Shown: positions 47,377-58,482, counted from the first letter of the stretch. The stretch: 64,000 nt of DNA from Rhodocyclaceae bacterium (GCA_023383815.1 JAHDYG010000001.1:186001-250000), one strand, 5' to 3'. Numbers and translations are program-made. Notes: a model not told the origin generated them from the sequence alone.

Positions 47377-48735
47377 TCAACGTGCGCCGTCGGTTGCCGG
47401 GTCGCCGGTGCGCTCGCGCACGGAACCGGCGGACGCGCGCGCCTGGACCAGCCTCAAGGCGGCAAAGGTGTCGCGCAGCGAAGGCGCCTCGACCCGGATC
47501 TGAATCTTCTGCAGCGCTTCGAGTTCCGCCAGGGAGCGCTTGACCGCGTCATCCTCTCGGTCGAAATAGCGCCCGATCCAGTCACGCGCCTTCTCGAGAT
47601 CGTCGGCGAAGGTTCGTCCATCCCTTGCCAGCAGGGCCAGTCGCGCGGTCAGCAAACGGATTTTCACGTTCTCACGCAGGTAGGTCGCCTGGGCCGGTGC
47701 GAGCAGGACCGGATCCGCCTGGTCGAGCCGCTCGAGCCTGACCATCGTCCTGATCTCGCCCCAGATGTCTTCGGCGAGCGCCTTTGCAAAGCCGATCGAA
47801 CGCGCAACGAGATCCCCTTCGCCTTCGGTCACCCCGGACCCATCCTTTTCTCGCTCGGCCGCAGCCTGCGCAAGCGCTACCTCGAAGGCAAGCGGAAGTG
47901 CGTCGACGCGATCGAGCAGGATCTCCAGTCGCAGTGCCAAGCCCGGAACGTCAACCTGCGGGTGCGCCTTGACGCCCTCGATGTCGCTGATCAGCGCGCG
48001 GCGCAACGCCTGCAGGTGCCCTTGATCAGGGCTCGCAAGGCGCGCCTCGGCGCTTTGCAGCGCAATCAGCGCGGCCTCGAAATTGCCCGCCAGTTGCAAT
48101 TGCTGCGCAGCGATGCTGATCGCCTGCTCAACCTCGGCCAGCGCCTGGTCGCTGCGCGAACGCGAATACTCCAGGTACAGCGCCTCGAGTGCAGCCGCCT
48201 GCCCCTCGGTCTGTGCCACCTGAGCTTCGAGCGCACCGAATTTCGCCTGCAGGGCCGCAATCGACTCCTGATGCTGACGCGACAACCCGCGCAGTTCGGC
48301 CGTTGCGGTTTCCCCCCCTGACAGGCGTTGCGCCACTTCCTGACGGACCTCGCGATTCTGCATCCGCAGCTCATAGACCTGCCACCCGGTCAGGCCCGCC
48401 GCGAGCAACGCGACGATCGACAGGATCAAGGGCAGTCTGCTCCCCTTCGGCTGCTGCGAGGAACCGGCGTCCGGACCCTCCGGGCCGACGGCCGCGGCAG
48501 GCGGAACATCCTCGCTTCCAGGGCGTCCGGCTGCGCTGACGTCCGGCGCCGACCCTTCGTTCGAACCGGGCGATTCATCGACCGTTGAAGTTGACTCCGC
48601 GGCCAATCCGCCAGGTCTGGACTCGGGCGCCACGGCAGGTGTCTGCACGTCCGGAACCTGCTCCTCGATACGCTCGGGCTGAGACTCTCCTTCCATGAAG
48701 GGCTGCTGTGGCTTGTTGGGATTCTGTCTTTTCAT
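47377..48735 (-). CDS. hemX: HemX-family membrane protein
   Basis: A 452-residue protein of the HemX family, often labelled uroporphyrinogen-III C-methyltransferase although the catalytic SUMT domain is absent. The long, acidic, Pro/Ser-rich N-terminal tail (about 1-100) is cytoplasmic. A single transmembrane helix (about 103-122, LPLILSIVALLAAGLTGW) follows, then a coiled-coil periplasmic region (about 125-195) and a helical domain. It sits between hemD and hemY. A scaffolding role in haem synthesis is inferred from conservation. Confidence 0.9.
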   Translation of the reverse strand: MKRQNPNKPQQPFMEGESQPERIEEQVPDVQTPAVAPESRPGGLAAESTSTVDESPGSNEGSAPDVSAAGRPGSEDVPPAAAVGPEGPDAGSSQQPKGSRLPLILSIVALLAAGLTGWQVYELRMQNREVRQEVAQRLSGGETATAELRGLSRQHQESIAALQAKFGALEAQVAQTEGQAAALEALYLEYSRSRSDQALAEVEQAISIAAQQLQLAGNFEAALIALQSAEARLASPDQGHLQALRRALISDIEGVKAHPQVDVPGLALRLEILLDRVDALPLAFEVALAQAAAEREKDGSGVTEGEGDLVARSIGFAKALAEDIWGEIRTMVRLERLDQADPVLLAPAQATYLRENVKIRLLTARLALLARDGRTFADDLEKARDWIGRYFDREDDAVKRSLAELEALQKIQIRVEAPSLRDTFAALRLVQARASAGSVRERTGDPATDGAR

Positions 48736-48923
48736 GATGAATGTCTAATCCACGAGATCGGCAACCGGAACACGAAGCCTGAAACGATGGTGCCAGCGCC
48801 AAGGCTGGCGGCGGCAGGTCGATACGCGTACCCCCACGCCGCAATCTATCTCAAACACCCTTCAACTCAAACACCCGCACTGCCCACGAGACTTCGCTGG
48901 GTGCGCGCTGTTGTGCCCACGCC

Positions 48924-49694
48924 TCACCGGGCAAAGAGCGCATCGAGCGACTGCAGCAGGCCAGCGTCGCCCGCCCCGGTCTCGATCACGCGCACGAACC
49001 CCGCTTCGCGCGCCGCTGCGGCAATGCGTGAGTGCGGCACAAGCACCGGCACCTCGCGAACGGCCGCAAGTCCGTTATTGCCAAGCAACTGGACGAGGTT
49101 GGGCACCCCTTCGCTGCTGGTGAGGGTGATCGCATCGAGTTGCCCTGCCCGCGCAAGCTCGATCATGGGACCGGCGTCGAGTTCGGGGCAATAGCGTCGA
49201 TAGCAGGTCACGTACTCGACCTCGGCGCCGCGCGCACGCAGCGTCGTCGCGAGCAGGTCACGCCCGCCGTCGCCGCGAAAAATCACGACCCGCCGCCCCG
49301 AGATCTGATCGGGCGCAAACTGCGGCAGTGCGATCACGGCCTCACTGTCGAATCCACTTTCCGGGGCAATGACCGCGTCGAACCCGAACTCGGCAAGCGT
49401 GCGCTCACTGCCCTTGCCCACCGTCGCGACCTGAACGGATCCCGGCCATCGCCGCCGAGCCAGGATGAACCGCATCGCATGCTGAACCGCATTCGGGCTG
49501 ACAAAGAAAGCCAGATCGAAGCCCTCCAGCCGACCGACGATCGATTCGAGTTCTGCGGGGTCGCTCGCCGGCGCAATCGCGAGCAGCGGAAAAAGGACCG
49601 GCACGCCGCCGCGCGCTGCGATCGCCTCGCACAGATGCCCCGCCTGGGCTTCGGGTCGGGTAACGACGATATGGCGTCCGCAAAGCGTGTCCAC
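48924..49694 (-). CDS. hemD: Uroporphyrinogen-III synthase
   Basis: A 256-residue enzyme that cyclises hydroxymethylbilane to uroporphyrinogen III. The N-terminal HIVVTRPEAQAGHL, AFFVSPNAVQHAM and the C-terminal DAITLTSSEGVPNL region match this poorly conserved family. I chose GTG at 49694, 7 bp after the hemC stop, with a GAGGGG site just upstream; the frame extends further antisense-like through hemC. The 188 bp between it and hemX hold no gene that I can see. Confidence 0.92.
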   Translation of the reverse strand: MDTLCGRHIVVTRPEAQAGHLCEAIAARGGVPVLFPLLAIAPASDPAELESIVGRLEGFDLAFFVSPNAVQHAMRFILARRRWPGSVQVATVGKGSERTLAEFGFDAVIAPESGFDSEAVIALPQFAPDQISGRRVVIFRGDGGRDLLATTLRARGAEVEYVTCYRRYCPELDAGPMIELARAGQLDAITLTSSEGVPNLVQLLGNNGLAAVREVPVLVPHSRIAAAAREAGFVRVIETGAGDAGLLQSLDALFAR

Positions 49695-49701
49695 CCGCCC
49701 C

Positions 49702-50664
49702 TCAACCGATGGCCGCCAGAATCTCCTGCGCGCCACGCGCACGCAGGTCGCCCGCCAGAGCGAGCCCCAGTTCCTCGGGTGCGTCGCTGGCGCCCTCGCG
49801 CTCGGCTGCGACCATGCGGCTGCCGTCAGGCAACGCGACGAACCCTCGCAACCAGACCCTGCCTTCACGCATCACCGCGTACGCACCGAGCGGCACTTCG
49901 CAGCTTCCGGCAAGCGCTCGTGACACGGCTCGCTCTGCGCGCACACACGCGGCCGTTTCCGGATCGTGCAAGGGCGCAAGCCAGCGCGCAACCTCGGGCC
50001 GGTTCGCCAGGCACTCGATGCCGAGTGCGCCCTGACCAGCCGAAGGTAGTGACAGTTCGGCCGGCAGTTCACAGCGGATCCGCTCGGCCAGTCCCAGTCG
50101 CTTCAGCCCTGCCGCCGCGAGAATGATCGCGTCGTACTGCCCTTCATCGAGCTTGCGCAGGCGAGTGTCGAGATTTCCGCGCAGGCTGGTCACACCAAGG
50201 AAGGGAAAGCGCGCGTGGATCTGCGACTCGCGTCGCAACGAGGAGGTACCGACCACCGATCCGGGGGGCATCTCTTCAAGACTCGCATAGCGGTTCGAGA
50301 CGAAGGCGTCGAGCGGCACTTCGCGCGCCGAAATGCACGGCAGCGAAAACGCTTCCGGCAGCACCATCGGTACGTCCTTCATCGAGTGCACCGCGATGTC
50401 CGCTGCGCCATCGAGCAGCGCGGTCTCCAGTTCCTTGACGAACAGGCCCTTGCCGCCGACCTTGGCGAGCGGGCGGTCGAGGATCTGGTCACCCCGAGTG
50501 GTCATGCCGAGCAACTCGACCCGGCAGGTCGGGTACAGCGACTCCAGTCGCGACTTGACGTGCTCGGCTTGCCACAGCGCCAGCCGGCTTTCCCGCGTGG
50601 CGATGACGATTCGGGAGGGGGGTTCGGAGTGGGAGGCTGTCGTGCTCACGGTCGGAGAAATCAT
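49702..50664 (-). CDS. hemC: Hydroxymethylbilane synthase (porphobilinogen deaminase)
   Basis: A 320-residue enzyme that links four porphobilinogens. [45 protein letters not shown] and [10 protein letters not shown] are diagnostic. The cysteine in [13 protein letters not shown] carries the dipyrromethane cofactor. It is the first gene of hemC-hemD and divergent from ppc with a 178-bp gap. Confidence 0.97.
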   Translation of the reverse strand: MISPTVSTTASHSEPPSRIVIATRESRLALWQAEHVKSRLESLYPTCRVELLGMTTRGDQILDRPLAKVGGKGLFVKELETALLDGAADIAVHSMKDVPMVLPEAFSLPCISAREVPLDAFVSNRYASLEEMPPGSVVGTSSLRRESQIHARFPFLGVTSLRGNLDTRLRKLDEGQYDAIILAAAGLKRLGLAERIRCELPAELSLPSAGQGALGIECLANRPEVARWLAPLHDPETAACVRAERAVSRALAGSCEVPLGAYAVMREGRVWLRGFVALPDGSRMVAAEREGASDAPEELGLALAGDLRARGAQEILAAIG

Positions 50665-50745
50665 GGCGGATCAGGGACGGTCGAGGGGATGCGCGCAGCA
50701 GCCGGGACGGCAAGCGCCGCAGTGCAACATCGGGGTTTGCGCCAA

Positions 50746-50775
50746 TTGTGCGCCGGATGGGGCGCATTCTAGCAT
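50746..50775 (+). promoter_or_regulatory. Candidate ppc promoter
   Basis: TTGTGC (50746-50751) and TAGCAT (50770-50775) are separated by 18 bp and lie about 67 bp before the ppc ATG. The match is moderate and it overlaps the opposite hemC element. Confidence 0.4.
50766..50774 (-). promoter_or_regulatory. Candidate extended -10 of hemC
   Basis: On the minus strand the sequence reads TGCTAGAAT (TGn plus TAGAAT), about 100 bp upstream of hemC. An extended -10 can work without a strong -35. It overlaps the putative ppc -10, so the two promoters would compete. Confidence 0.4.
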
Positions 50776-50842
50776 AGGGGTCGCGACGTACCCGACCGGC
50801 CCCGGACACATCCGCTGCCCTGCAACGAAACGGACTGAGAAC

Positions 50843-53590
50843 ATGACCCACGACAAGGACGCACCCCTGCGCGAAGACATCCGCATGCTCGGCCGCATGC
50901 TTGGAGACACCGTCCGTGAGCAGCAGGGCGCTCCCGTGTTCGACCTGATCGAGCGCATCCGCCAGACCTCGGTCCGCTTTCGACGCGATGACGACCGGCA
51001 TGCTCGAACCGAACTGGAAGGGCTGCTCGATGGCCTGTCGCGTGAACAGACGATCCAGGTCGTACGCGCCTTCAGCTATTTCTCGCATCTGGCAAACATC
51101 GCAGAAGACCAGCATCACATCCGCCGCAGCCGTGCCCACCTGATCGCTGGGTCGACACCGCGCGCCGGAAGTCTGGAACATGCCCTGCGCGCGCTGCACG
51201 ATCACGGGTACGGTCCGGCAGAGCTCGTTGCCTATCTCGAAACGGCAGCGGTCTCGCCGGTGCTCACGGCGCATCCGACGGAAGTCCAGCGAAAGAGCAT
51301 TCTCAATTGCCAGGCCGAGATCGCCCGTCTGCTCGACCAGCGAGACCGTATGCCGCTGACGCCCGAAGAAGAGGAGCAGACCGACGAAGCCTTGCGCGCC
51401 GCGATTCTCACGCTGTGGCAGACCCGCATGCTGCGTCCGGCCCGCCTGGCCGTGCTGGATGAGGTTGCCAACGGCCTTTCCTATTTCGACACGACCTTCC
51501 TGCGCCAGCTCCCTGGCTTGGTCGCACGCGTCGAAGACCTCCTTGCCCGCCTCGATCCAGCCCTGGGTTCGCTCGAACTCCCGCCCTTCCTGCGCGTGGG
51601 AAGCTGGATCGGGGGCGATCGCGACGGCAACCCGTACGTGACGGCGGAGATTCTCGATCGCACGCTGTCTTTGCAGGCCTCGGTGGCGCTGGGCTACTAC
51701 CTCGACGAACTGCATGCACTCGGCGCCCGCCTGTCGCTTGCCAACGGTCTGGTGAGCGCCAGTGAAGCCCTGCTCGAACTCGCAGCGCGCTCGACCGACC
51801 CGTCACCGCAGCGCAACGACGAACCGTACCGGAGAGCCATTGCAGGCATGTACGCCCGCCTCGCCGCAACCCATCTGGAGTTGCTCGGTTTCGCGCCGGC
51901 GCGCCATCCGGTCGCGCCGGCTGCGCCCTACGCGAGCCCGGCAGAACTGCAGCGCGATCTCGACACGATCCACGAGTCGCTGCGTGCGCACGGCTCGACG
52001 GCGCTTGCGCGCGGACGTCTGCGTCAGTTGCGACACGCCCTCCGGGTCTTCGGCTTCCACCTCGCACCACTCGATCTGCGCCAGAACTCGGACGTGTTCG
52101 AGCGCGTCGTCGCCGAGCTGCTCATCGTCGCACGCCCCGGGTGCGACTACCGCGCACTTGACGAGGAAGCTCGTATCGCGTTGCTGCTCGACGAACTCGC
52201 AACGCCTCGGCCACTTGCGTCCGTGCATCTGCGCTACTGCGACGAGACCGAGTCGGAACTTGCGATCTTTCGCGCTGCCCGTGCCGCGCACCGGCGCTTC
52301 GGCGTCGAGGCGCTGCCGAACTTCATCATCTCGAAGGCGGGCAGCGTCTCCGATCTGCTGGAACTCGCGATCCTGCTCAAGGAGGCAGGAATCCTGCGGC
52401 CGCACGAGCAGACGCTGGATGCGAACATCATCCCCCTCTTCGAGACGATCGAGGATCTGGAGAGTGCACCGCGCATCATGGACCGAGTATTCGGACTGCC
52501 GGTCTACCAGGGCCTGCTGGGCACGCGCGGGCGTTGCCAGGAGGTCATGCTCGGATACTCGGACAGCAACAAGGACGGCGGATTTCTCACCTCGGGCTGG
52601 TCGCTGTACAAGGCCGAGATCGGTCTCGTCGAGGTCTTCAACCGCCACAAAGTGCGCCTGCGGCTCTTCCACGGTCGCGGCGGCTCGGTGGGCCGCGGCG
52701 GCGGGCCAAGCTACCAGGCGATTCTCGCCCAGCCGGGTGGAGCGGTCCAGGGCCAGATCCGCATGACCGAGCAAGGCGAGGTGATCGCAGCGAAATACGG
52801 CAACCCCGAGGTCGGCCGCCGCAACCTCGAGGTGCTGGTTGCGGCCACACTGGAGGCGAGCCTGCTGGCAGGCGACGCCCCGGCACCACGCACGGAGTTC
52901 CTGGATGCGATGCAGACGCTGTCGGATGCGGCGTTCGCCGCGTACCGCGGGCTGGTCTACGAGACCGACGGCTTCGAACGCTATTTCTGGGAGTCGACCG
53001 TGATCTCCGAGATCGCCGAACTCAATATCGGATCACGCCCGGCTTCGCGCAAGAAGGGAACACGGATCGAGGATCTGCGGGCGATTCCCTGGGTCTTCAG
53101 CTGGTCGCAATGCCGTCTGATGCTGCCGGGCTGGTTCGGGTTCGGATCCGCTGTACGAAGCTTTCTCGCAAGCCATCCCCAGGACGGCCTCGAACGGCTT
53201 CGAACGATGCACCGCGAGTGGTCGTTCTTCGCGACGCTGCTGTCCAACATGGACATGGTGCTCGCAAAGTCGGACCTCGCGATCGCCTCACGCTACGCCG
53301 GGCTCGTCAAGGATGAAACCCTGCGCGAGGCCATCTTCGGGCGGATCTGCGACGAGTGGCACGCGACGGCCGACGCTTTGCTCGCAATCACCGGTCAGGA
53401 CGAACTGCTCGACGGCAACCCCCTGCTCAAGCGTTCGATCCGCAACCGCTTCCCGTATCTCGATCCACTCAACCACGTGCAGGTCGAATTGCTGCGCCGC
53501 CATCGCGAACAGCATGACGACGAACGCATCCGGCTGGGAATCCACATCTCGATCAACGGCATCGCGGCCGGTTTGCGCAACAGCGGATAG
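50843..53590 (+). CDS. ppc: Phosphoenolpyruvate carboxylase
   Basis: A 915-residue anaplerotic enzyme that makes oxaloacetate from PEP and bicarbonate. The catalytic histidine lies in [13 protein letters not shown] (near residue 145). The second signature is [14 protein letters not shown] (near 570), and the glycine loop reads [15 protein letters not shown]. The C-terminus ends in GLRNSG, closing in the family's usual way. ATG 50843 is the first codon of the conserved N-terminus; the open frame upstream is antisense to hemC. Confidence 0.97.
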   Translation: MTHDKDAPLREDIRMLGRMLGDTVREQQGAPVFDLIERIRQTSVRFRRDDDRHARTELEGLLDGLSREQTIQVVRAFSYFSHLANIAEDQHHIRRSRAHLIAGSTPRAGSLEHALRALHDHGYGPAELVAYLETAAVSPVLTAHPTEVQRKSILNCQAEIARLLDQRDRMPLTPEEEEQTDEALRAAILTLWQTRMLRPARLAVLDEVANGLSYFDTTFLRQLPGLVARVEDLLARLDPALGSLELPPFLRVGSWIGGDRDGNPYVTAEILDRTLSLQASVALGYYLDELHALGARLSLANGLVSASEALLELAARSTDPSPQRNDEPYRRAIAGMYARLAATHLELLGFAPARHPVAPAAPYASPAELQRDLDTIHESLRAHGSTALARGRLRQLRHALRVFGFHLAPLDLRQNSDVFERVVAELLIVARPGCDYRALDEEARIALLLDELATPRPLASVHLRYCDETESELAIFRAARAAHRRFGVEALPNFIISKAGSVSDLLELAILLKEAGILRPHEQTLDANIIPLFETIEDLESAPRIMDRVFGLPVYQGLLGTRGRCQEVMLGYSDSNKDGGFLTSGWSLYKAEIGLVEVFNRHKVRLRLFHGRGGSVGRGGGPSYQAILAQPGGAVQGQIRMTEQGEVIAAKYGNPEVGRRNLEVLVAATLEASLLAGDAPAPRTEFLDAMQTLSDAAFAAYRGLVYETDGFERYFWESTVISEIAELNIGSRPASRKKGTRIEDLRAIPWVFSWSQCRLMLPGWFGFGSAVRSFLASHPQDGLERLRTMHREWSFFATLLSNMDMVLAKSDLAIASRYAGLVKDETLREAIFGRICDEWHATADALLAITGQDELLDGNPLLKRSIRNRFPYLDPLNHVQVELLRRHREQHDDERIRLGIHISINGIAAGLRNSG

Positions 53591-53645
53591 CCCCGTGACC
53601 GACTTCGGACACGACGGCGACGACGGAAGCCTCGAACGGGCACGC

Positions 53646-53654
53646 TGCTACAAT
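53646..53654 (+). promoter_or_regulatory. Candidate extended -10 upstream of rfaE2
   Basis: TGCTACAAT matches the extended -10 form (TGn plus TACAAT), 24 bp before the ATG at 53679. No clear -35 is present. It would give the rfaE2-recQ pair its own promoter. Confidence 0.4.
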
Positions 53655-53678
53655 TCGCGTTTTCCCCGGCCCGTCCCG

Positions 53679-54179
53679 ATGATGAGTGCGCCCCGCCCCG
53701 CGTTCGAAGCGAAACTCTGCCCGCCCGCCGACCTGGCCCACCGCGTGACCGCGCTGCCCCGTCCGCTCGTCTTCACGAACGGGTGCTTCGACGTGCTGCA
53801 CCGCGGCCATGTCACGTATCTCGCCCAGGCCCGCGCACTCGGCGCGGCGCTGGTCGTGGCCCTGAACACCGATGCCTCGGTCCGCCGACTCGGCAAGGGG
53901 GCAGACCGCCCGGTCAATCCGCTGGAAGATCGCGCCGCCGTGGTTGCCGCGCTTGGGTGCGTCGATCTCGTCACCTGGTTCGACGAGGACACTCCGCTCA
54001 CCTGCATTCTTGCGACCCGGCCAGACATCCTCGCCAAGGGCGGCGATTGGTCGGTCGAACGCATCGTTGGAGCCAGTGAAGTCCTGGGCTGGGGCGGTAG
54101 CGTGCACTCCATTGCGTTCGAGCACGACCGCTCGACGACGGCCCTGCTGACCCGGATCCGCGACGCAGCCGCGCAATGA
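53679..54179 (+). CDS. rfaE2: Heptose 1-phosphate adenylyltransferase (RfaE2 domain protein)
   Basis: A 166-residue single-domain cytidylyltransferase-like enzyme that makes ADP-D-glycero-beta-D-manno-heptose for the LPS core. FTNGCFDVLHRGHVTYL contains the HxGH motif, followed by VALNTDASV, PLEDRAAVVAAL and DILAKGGDW. In enterobacteria it is fused to the kinase as HldE; here it stands alone, as usual in betaproteobacteria. Two adjacent ATG codons (53679 and 53682) are possible. The stop overlaps the recQ start by ATGA. Confidence 0.92.
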   Translation: MMSAPRPAFEAKLCPPADLAHRVTALPRPLVFTNGCFDVLHRGHVTYLAQARALGAALVVALNTDASVRRLGKGADRPVNPLEDRAAVVAALGCVDLVTWFDEDTPLTCILATRPDILAKGGDWSVERIVGASEVLGWGGSVHSIAFEHDRSTTALLTRIRDAAAQ

Positions 54180-55999
54180 CGGGCGGCGACCGGAACCTTG
54201 CACACGCACTCCACGCGCTGGAGCACGTGTTCGGTTTCCTGTCGTTTCGAGGCGCGCAGCAGGAAGTCGTGGAACACGTGCTCGGCGGCGGCGACGCACT
54301 CGTCCTGATGCCGACAGGCGGTGGCAAGTCGCTGTGCTATCAGATCCCGTCGATCGTCCGACGCGGCACTGGAATCGTGATCTCGCCGCTCATTGCACTG
54401 ATGCAGGATCAGGTCAGCGCGCTGCGCGAGGCGGGCGTCGCTGCGGCCTTTCTCAATTCGAGCCTCAGCCCCGATGACGCCCGAAGGATTGAAGGCGAAC
54501 TGCTCGCCGGACGACTCGATCTGCTCTACGTGGCGCCCGAGCGACTCCTGACCGGGCGCATGCTGGCCGCACTCGAGCGGCTCGCGCAGGATCATCGCCT
54601 CGCGTTGTTCGCGATCGACGAAGCCCACTGCGTCTCGCAATGGGGGCACGATTTCCGGCCCGAGTACCTGCAGCTTTCGGTGCTTCAGCAACGCTTTGCT
54701 TCGGTGCCGCGGATCGCGCTGACGGCAACCGCCGATCCCGAAACCCGCATCGAGATCATCGATCGGCTGAGGCTCCAGAATGCCAGGCAGTTCATCACCA
54801 GCTTCGACCGCCCGAACATCCGCTATCGCATCGTCGCCAAGGACAATCCCCGCGCCCAGCTGCTCACCTTCCTGCGGGACCAGCAGCAGGGCAATGCCGG
54901 CATCGTGTACTGCCTGTCCCGGCGCAAGGTTGAACAGACTGCGGATTGGCTCACGGAACAAGGGCTGACCGCACTTCCGTACCACGCCGGCCTGCCGACG
55001 GACATGCGTGCAGCCCACCAGCAGCGCTTTCTGCGCGAGGATGGCATCGTGATGGTCGCAACGATTGCCTTCGGCATGGGCATCGACAAGCCTGATGTCC
55101 GCTTCGTCGCCCACCTCGATCTCCCCCGCTCGATCGAAGGGTATTACCAGGAAACCGGCCGTGCCGGCCGAGACGGGCTGGCAGCCGATGCCTGGATGGC
55201 CTGGGGCGCCCAGGACGTGGTGCTGCAGCGCCGCATGATCGATGAATCGGAAGCCTCGGACGAGTTCAAGCTTCGTGCGCGGGCGCGTCTGGACGCGCTG
55301 GTCGGCCTCGTGGAGACGATCGGGTGCCGCCGCACACGACTACTGGCGCATTTTGGCGAGGATCATCCGGCCTGCGGAAACTGCGACAACTGCCTCGAGC
55401 CTCCCAGTACCTGGGACGCCTCCGAGTCGGCTCGCAAGGCGCTCTCGGCGGTCTACCGCACCGGGCAGCGCTTCGGTGCCGGCCACGTGATCGATGTGCT
55501 GCGCGGCGAACTCACCGACAAGGTCAAGGAATGGCAACACCAGGAGGTCAGCACCTTCGGAATCGGGACCGAGCTCGACCGCGACACCTGGCGCGACCTG
55601 TTTCGTCAGCTGATTGCGCGGGGCCTGCTCGCGATCGACCACGAACGACACAACGCGCTCGTACTGACCGATCTGGCACGCCCCCTCCTGCGCGGCGACC
55701 AGGAATTCGCGTTGCGCCATCGAACACGGGAACCCCGGCGATCGAGACGCCAGCGCCAGCCAGCCAACATTCCAGGGGGCATCGCGCTCACCTTGTTCGA
55801 TCGCCTGCGCGCTTGGCGCACCGGGCTTGCTCGCGCACGCAACATCCCGCCCTATGCCGTCTTCCAGGACGCGACGCTGCGCGAGATCGCGCTCGCGCGG
55901 CCGCAAAGCCTGCAGGAACTTGCCCGGATCTCGGGTATCGGCGACCGCAAGCTTGCGTCGTATGGCGACGATCTGCTGGAGATTGTGCGCGCGAGCTGA
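54176..55999 (+). CDS. recQ: ATP-dependent DNA helicase RecQ
   Basis: A 607-residue 3'-5' helicase of recombination and fork repair. Walker A (LMPTGGGKSLCYQ) is near residue 44 and DEAH near 148 (AIDEAHCVSQWGHDFRP), with the arginine-finger region QETGRAGRDG. The RecQ zinc-binding segment has cysteines in CGNCDNC, then a winged helix, and an HRDC domain at the C-terminus (about 530-605). The architecture is complete and the length typical. It is coupled to rfaE2 by ATGA. Confidence 0.96.
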   Translation: MTGGDRNLAHALHALEHVFGFLSFRGAQQEVVEHVLGGGDALVLMPTGGGKSLCYQIPSIVRRGTGIVISPLIALMQDQVSALREAGVAAAFLNSSLSPDDARRIEGELLAGRLDLLYVAPERLLTGRMLAALERLAQDHRLALFAIDEAHCVSQWGHDFRPEYLQLSVLQQRFASVPRIALTATADPETRIEIIDRLRLQNARQFITSFDRPNIRYRIVAKDNPRAQLLTFLRDQQQGNAGIVYCLSRRKVEQTADWLTEQGLTALPYHAGLPTDMRAAHQQRFLREDGIVMVATIAFGMGIDKPDVRFVAHLDLPRSIEGYYQETGRAGRDGLAADAWMAWGAQDVVLQRRMIDESEASDEFKLRARARLDALVGLVETIGCRRTRLLAHFGEDHPACGNCDNCLEPPSTWDASESARKALSAVYRTGQRFGAGHVIDVLRGELTDKVKEWQHQEVSTFGIGTELDRDTWRDLFRQLIARGLLAIDHERHNALVLTDLARPLLRGDQEFALRHRTREPRRSRRQRQPANIPGGIALTLFDRLRAWRTGLARARNIPPYAVFQDATLREIALARPQSLQELARISGIGDRKLASYGDDLLEIVRAS

Positions 56000-56022
56000 C
56001 TGCTGAAGATCACATCAAGACG

Positions 56023-56472
56023 TCAGTGCTTTCCGGTGCTGCCGAAGCCCCCCTCGCCACGTTCGCTCTCGACAAACGAATCGACGATGTCGAACTGAAC
56101 CTGTAGCACCGGCACGACGACGAGCTGCGCGATGCGCTCCATCGGCTGCAGCGTGAAGGTCTCGCGCCCTCGGTTCCACACCGATACGAAGATCTGCCCC
56201 TGGTAGTCGGAGTCGATCAGTCCTACGAGATTGCCGAGCACGATGCCGTGCTTGTGCCCCAGCCCCGAGCGCGGCAGGATCATGGCCGCAAGCCCCGGAT
56301 CGGACAGATGGATCGCGAGTCCGCTGGGCACCAGCGATGATTCACCCGGATGCAGCGTCAGCGGCCCCTTGAGGCAGGCGCGCAAATCGAGCCCGGCCGC
56401 ACCGGCCGTCGCGTACGACGGCGGATGCGCGCGCAGCCGCTCGTCCAGGATCCGAAGGTCGATTCGGTGCAT
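56023..56472 (-). CDS. dut: dUTP diphosphatase
   Basis: A 149-residue trimeric enzyme that hydrolyses dUTP to dUMP, keeping uracil out of DNA. The five motifs are visible: [38 protein letters not shown] and the C-terminal GEGGFGSTG. It follows coaBC with 1 bp between them, the classic coaBC-dut arrangement. Confidence 0.97.
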   Translation of the reverse strand: MHRIDLRILDERLRAHPPSYATAGAAGLDLRACLKGPLTLHPGESSLVPSGLAIHLSDPGLAAMILPRSGLGHKHGIVLGNLVGLIDSDYQGQIFVSVWNRGRETFTLQPMERIAQLVVVPVLQVQFDIVDSFVESERGEGGFGSTGKH

Positions 56473-56473
56473 G

Positions 56474-57691
56474 TCAGGCTCCCGAGCGTGCAGGGCGAGC
56501 AGCGGCCAACAGCCCCGCGAGATGTTCTACGATCTTGTCGGCGAGCAGGGCCTTGCTCGCATGCGGCAGCGGGTGACGTCCGTCCGCGTCATACAGCACG
56601 ATCCGGTTGTCGTCCGTTCCCAATCCGTCCTGGACCAGGTTGCCGACCACCATCTGCAGTCGCTTCGCCCGCAGTTTGCCCGTCGCGTACTGGTCCAGAT
56701 CCCTGCTCTCGGCGGCAAATCCGACACAGAACGGGGCATCGGGACGCGCGGCCACCTCGGCGAGGATGTCGGGATTCGGAACCAGCGACAGCGTCAATCC
56801 ATCGCCCGTTTTCTTGATCTTGTGTTCCTCGGCCTGATCGGGTCGGTAGTCGGCGACGGCAGCAACCCCGATGAAGACATCGGCCCCGGTGATCACCGCA
56901 TTGACGGCGTCACGCATCTGCAATGCACTCCGGACCATCGTGCAGCGCACGCCTTCGGGCACGGCCAGACCGGTCGGCCCGCTCACAAGATCCACTTCGG
57001 CCCCCGCCCTCGCACAGGCCAGCGCAAGCGCATAGCCCATCTTCCCTGAACTGATGTTGGTGATGCCACGCACCGGGTCGATCGCCTCGAACGTCGGTCC
57101 TGCGGTCATCACGATCCGGCGGCCGGCCAGCGGCTTCGGCGACAGAAAGCGCACCACCGCCTCACACAGCGTTTCGGGTTCGAGCATGCGACCCATTCCC
57201 GTCTCGCCGCAGGCCTGATCTCCCGCATCCGGCCCCAGAACGAGTGCACCATCGCTCGCGAGCAACCCGATATTGCGGCGCGTGGCCGGGTGCTCCCACA
57301 TCTGACGGTTCATCGCCGGCGCCACCAGCAGTGGGCAGGTTCGCGCAAGACACAGGGTTGTCAGCAGATCGTCCGCCAGCCCGTGCACGAGGCGCGCGAT
57401 CACGTCCGCGGTGGCCGGCGCGATCACGATCGCATCCGCATCGCGGCTCAGATCGATGTGTGCCATGTTGTTCGGCACGCGCGCGTCCCACAGATCCTCC
57501 CAGACCGGATTGCCGGACAAGGCCTGGAAAGTGACCGGCGTCACGAATCGCGCACCTGCGCGCGTCAGCACGACATGGACCTGCGCGCCTGCCTTGCCGA
57601 GCAGCCGCACCAACTCGGCCGCCTTGTAGGCGGCCACTCCGCCGGTCACGGCAACGACCAGTTTCCTGCCTTCGAGCAGATTCATCGTCAT
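56474..57691 (-). CDS. coaBC: Bifunctional PPC synthetase/decarboxylase CoaBC
   Basis: A 405-residue enzyme for two steps of coenzyme A synthesis. The N-terminal CoaC flavoprotein domain (about 1-185) has [29 protein letters not shown] and the cysteine-containing [12 protein letters not shown] loop. The C-terminal CoaB domain has [29 protein letters not shown] and [14 protein letters not shown] 57691 (MTMNLLEG) or ATG 57685 (MNLLEG) fits best; an ATG at 57709 would overlap the region serving radC. It is divergent from radC with only about 38 bp between starts. Confidence 0.95.
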   Translation of the reverse strand: MTMNLLEGRKLVVAVTGGVAAYKAAELVRLLGKAGAQVHVVLTRAGARFVTPVTFQALSGNPVWEDLWDARVPNNMAHIDLSRDADAIVIAPATADVIARLVHGLADDLLTTLCLARTCPLLVAPAMNRQMWEHPATRRNIGLLASDGALVLGPDAGDQACGETGMGRMLEPETLCEAVVRFLSPKPLAGRRIVMTAGPTFEAIDPVRGITNISSGKMGYALALACARAGAEVDLVSGPTGLAVPEGVRCTMVRSALQMRDAVNAVITGADVFIGVAAVADYRPDQAEEHKIKKTGDGLTLSLVPNPDILAEVAARPDAPFCVGFAAESRDLDQYATGKLRAKRLQMVVGNLVQDGLGTDDNRIVLYDADGRHPLPHASKALLADKIVEHLAGLLAAARPARSGA

Positions 57692-57729
57692 CGATATAGA
57701 ATATGACATTCAAACATTCAAACCCCGCA

Positions 57730-58407
57730 ATGGCGATTACAGACTGGCCACAGACCGAGCGGCCGCGCGAGAAGCTGCTCTCACGCGGAGCCGCGGCACT
57801 GTCTGACGCAGAACTGCTCGCGCTGTTCCTGCGTGTCGGAATCCGCGGCCGGACTGCGGTCGACCTGGCGCGCGACCTGATCACGCACTTCGGTTCACTT
57901 ACCCAGCTTTGCGGAGCACCGGCAAACGAGTTTGCCCGTCTCCCCGGCATGGGTCTGGCAAAGTATGCACAACTGCAGGCAGTGATGGAACTGGCGCGGC
58001 GCGCATTGTCCGAACAATTGTCCAGCCGCGACGTGTTCGACTCGCCGTCCGCGGTACGGGACTGGCTGCGCCTGCGCATCGGCAGCCTGCCCCACGAGGT
58101 CTTCTGCGTGCTCCTGCTCGATGCGCGCAACCGACTCATCGAATGCGTCGAACTCTTTCGCGGCACCCTCACCCAGACCAGCGTCTATCCGCGCGAGGTG
58201 GTCAAGCTCGCGCTCGCGCGCAACGCCGCCGCCGTCATTCTCGCGCACAACCACCCCTCCGGAGCCAGCGAGCCAAGCGCTGCTGACGAAGCCCTGACGC
58301 GGACCCTCAAGCAAGCGCTCGATCTTGTCGACGTGCGGTTGCTCGATCACTTCGTCGTAACCGCATGGGCGACACCACAATCCTTTGCGGAGCGTGGTCT
58401 GCTCTAA
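57730..58407 (+). CDS. radC: RadC-family JAB-domain protein
   Basis: A 225-residue protein of the RadC family. A helix-hairpin-helix region (about 40-85, with [14 protein letters not shown]) is followed by a JAB/MPN metalloprotease-like domain with [14 protein letters not shown], which has the JAMM metal ligands. The family was named for DNA repair, but that role has been disputed and the function is unsettled. ATG 57730 gives the family's usual [15 protein letters not shown] start; an ATG at 57703 would add nine residues. Confidence 0.93.
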   Translation: MAITDWPQTERPREKLLSRGAAALSDAELLALFLRVGIRGRTAVDLARDLITHFGSLTQLCGAPANEFARLPGMGLAKYAQLQAVMELARRALSEQLSSRDVFDSPSAVRDWLRLRIGSLPHEVFCVLLLDARNRLIECVELFRGTLTQTSVYPREVVKLALARNAAAVILAHNHPSGASEPSAADEALTRTLKQALDLVDVRLLDHFVVTAWATPQSFAERGLL

Positions 58408-58482
58408 CATGGCGCCGCCACGCGCCCTACGCACACGGTCCGCCAGCACGTGCTCAGATCTCACACTGCAATCGAGCAGTTC

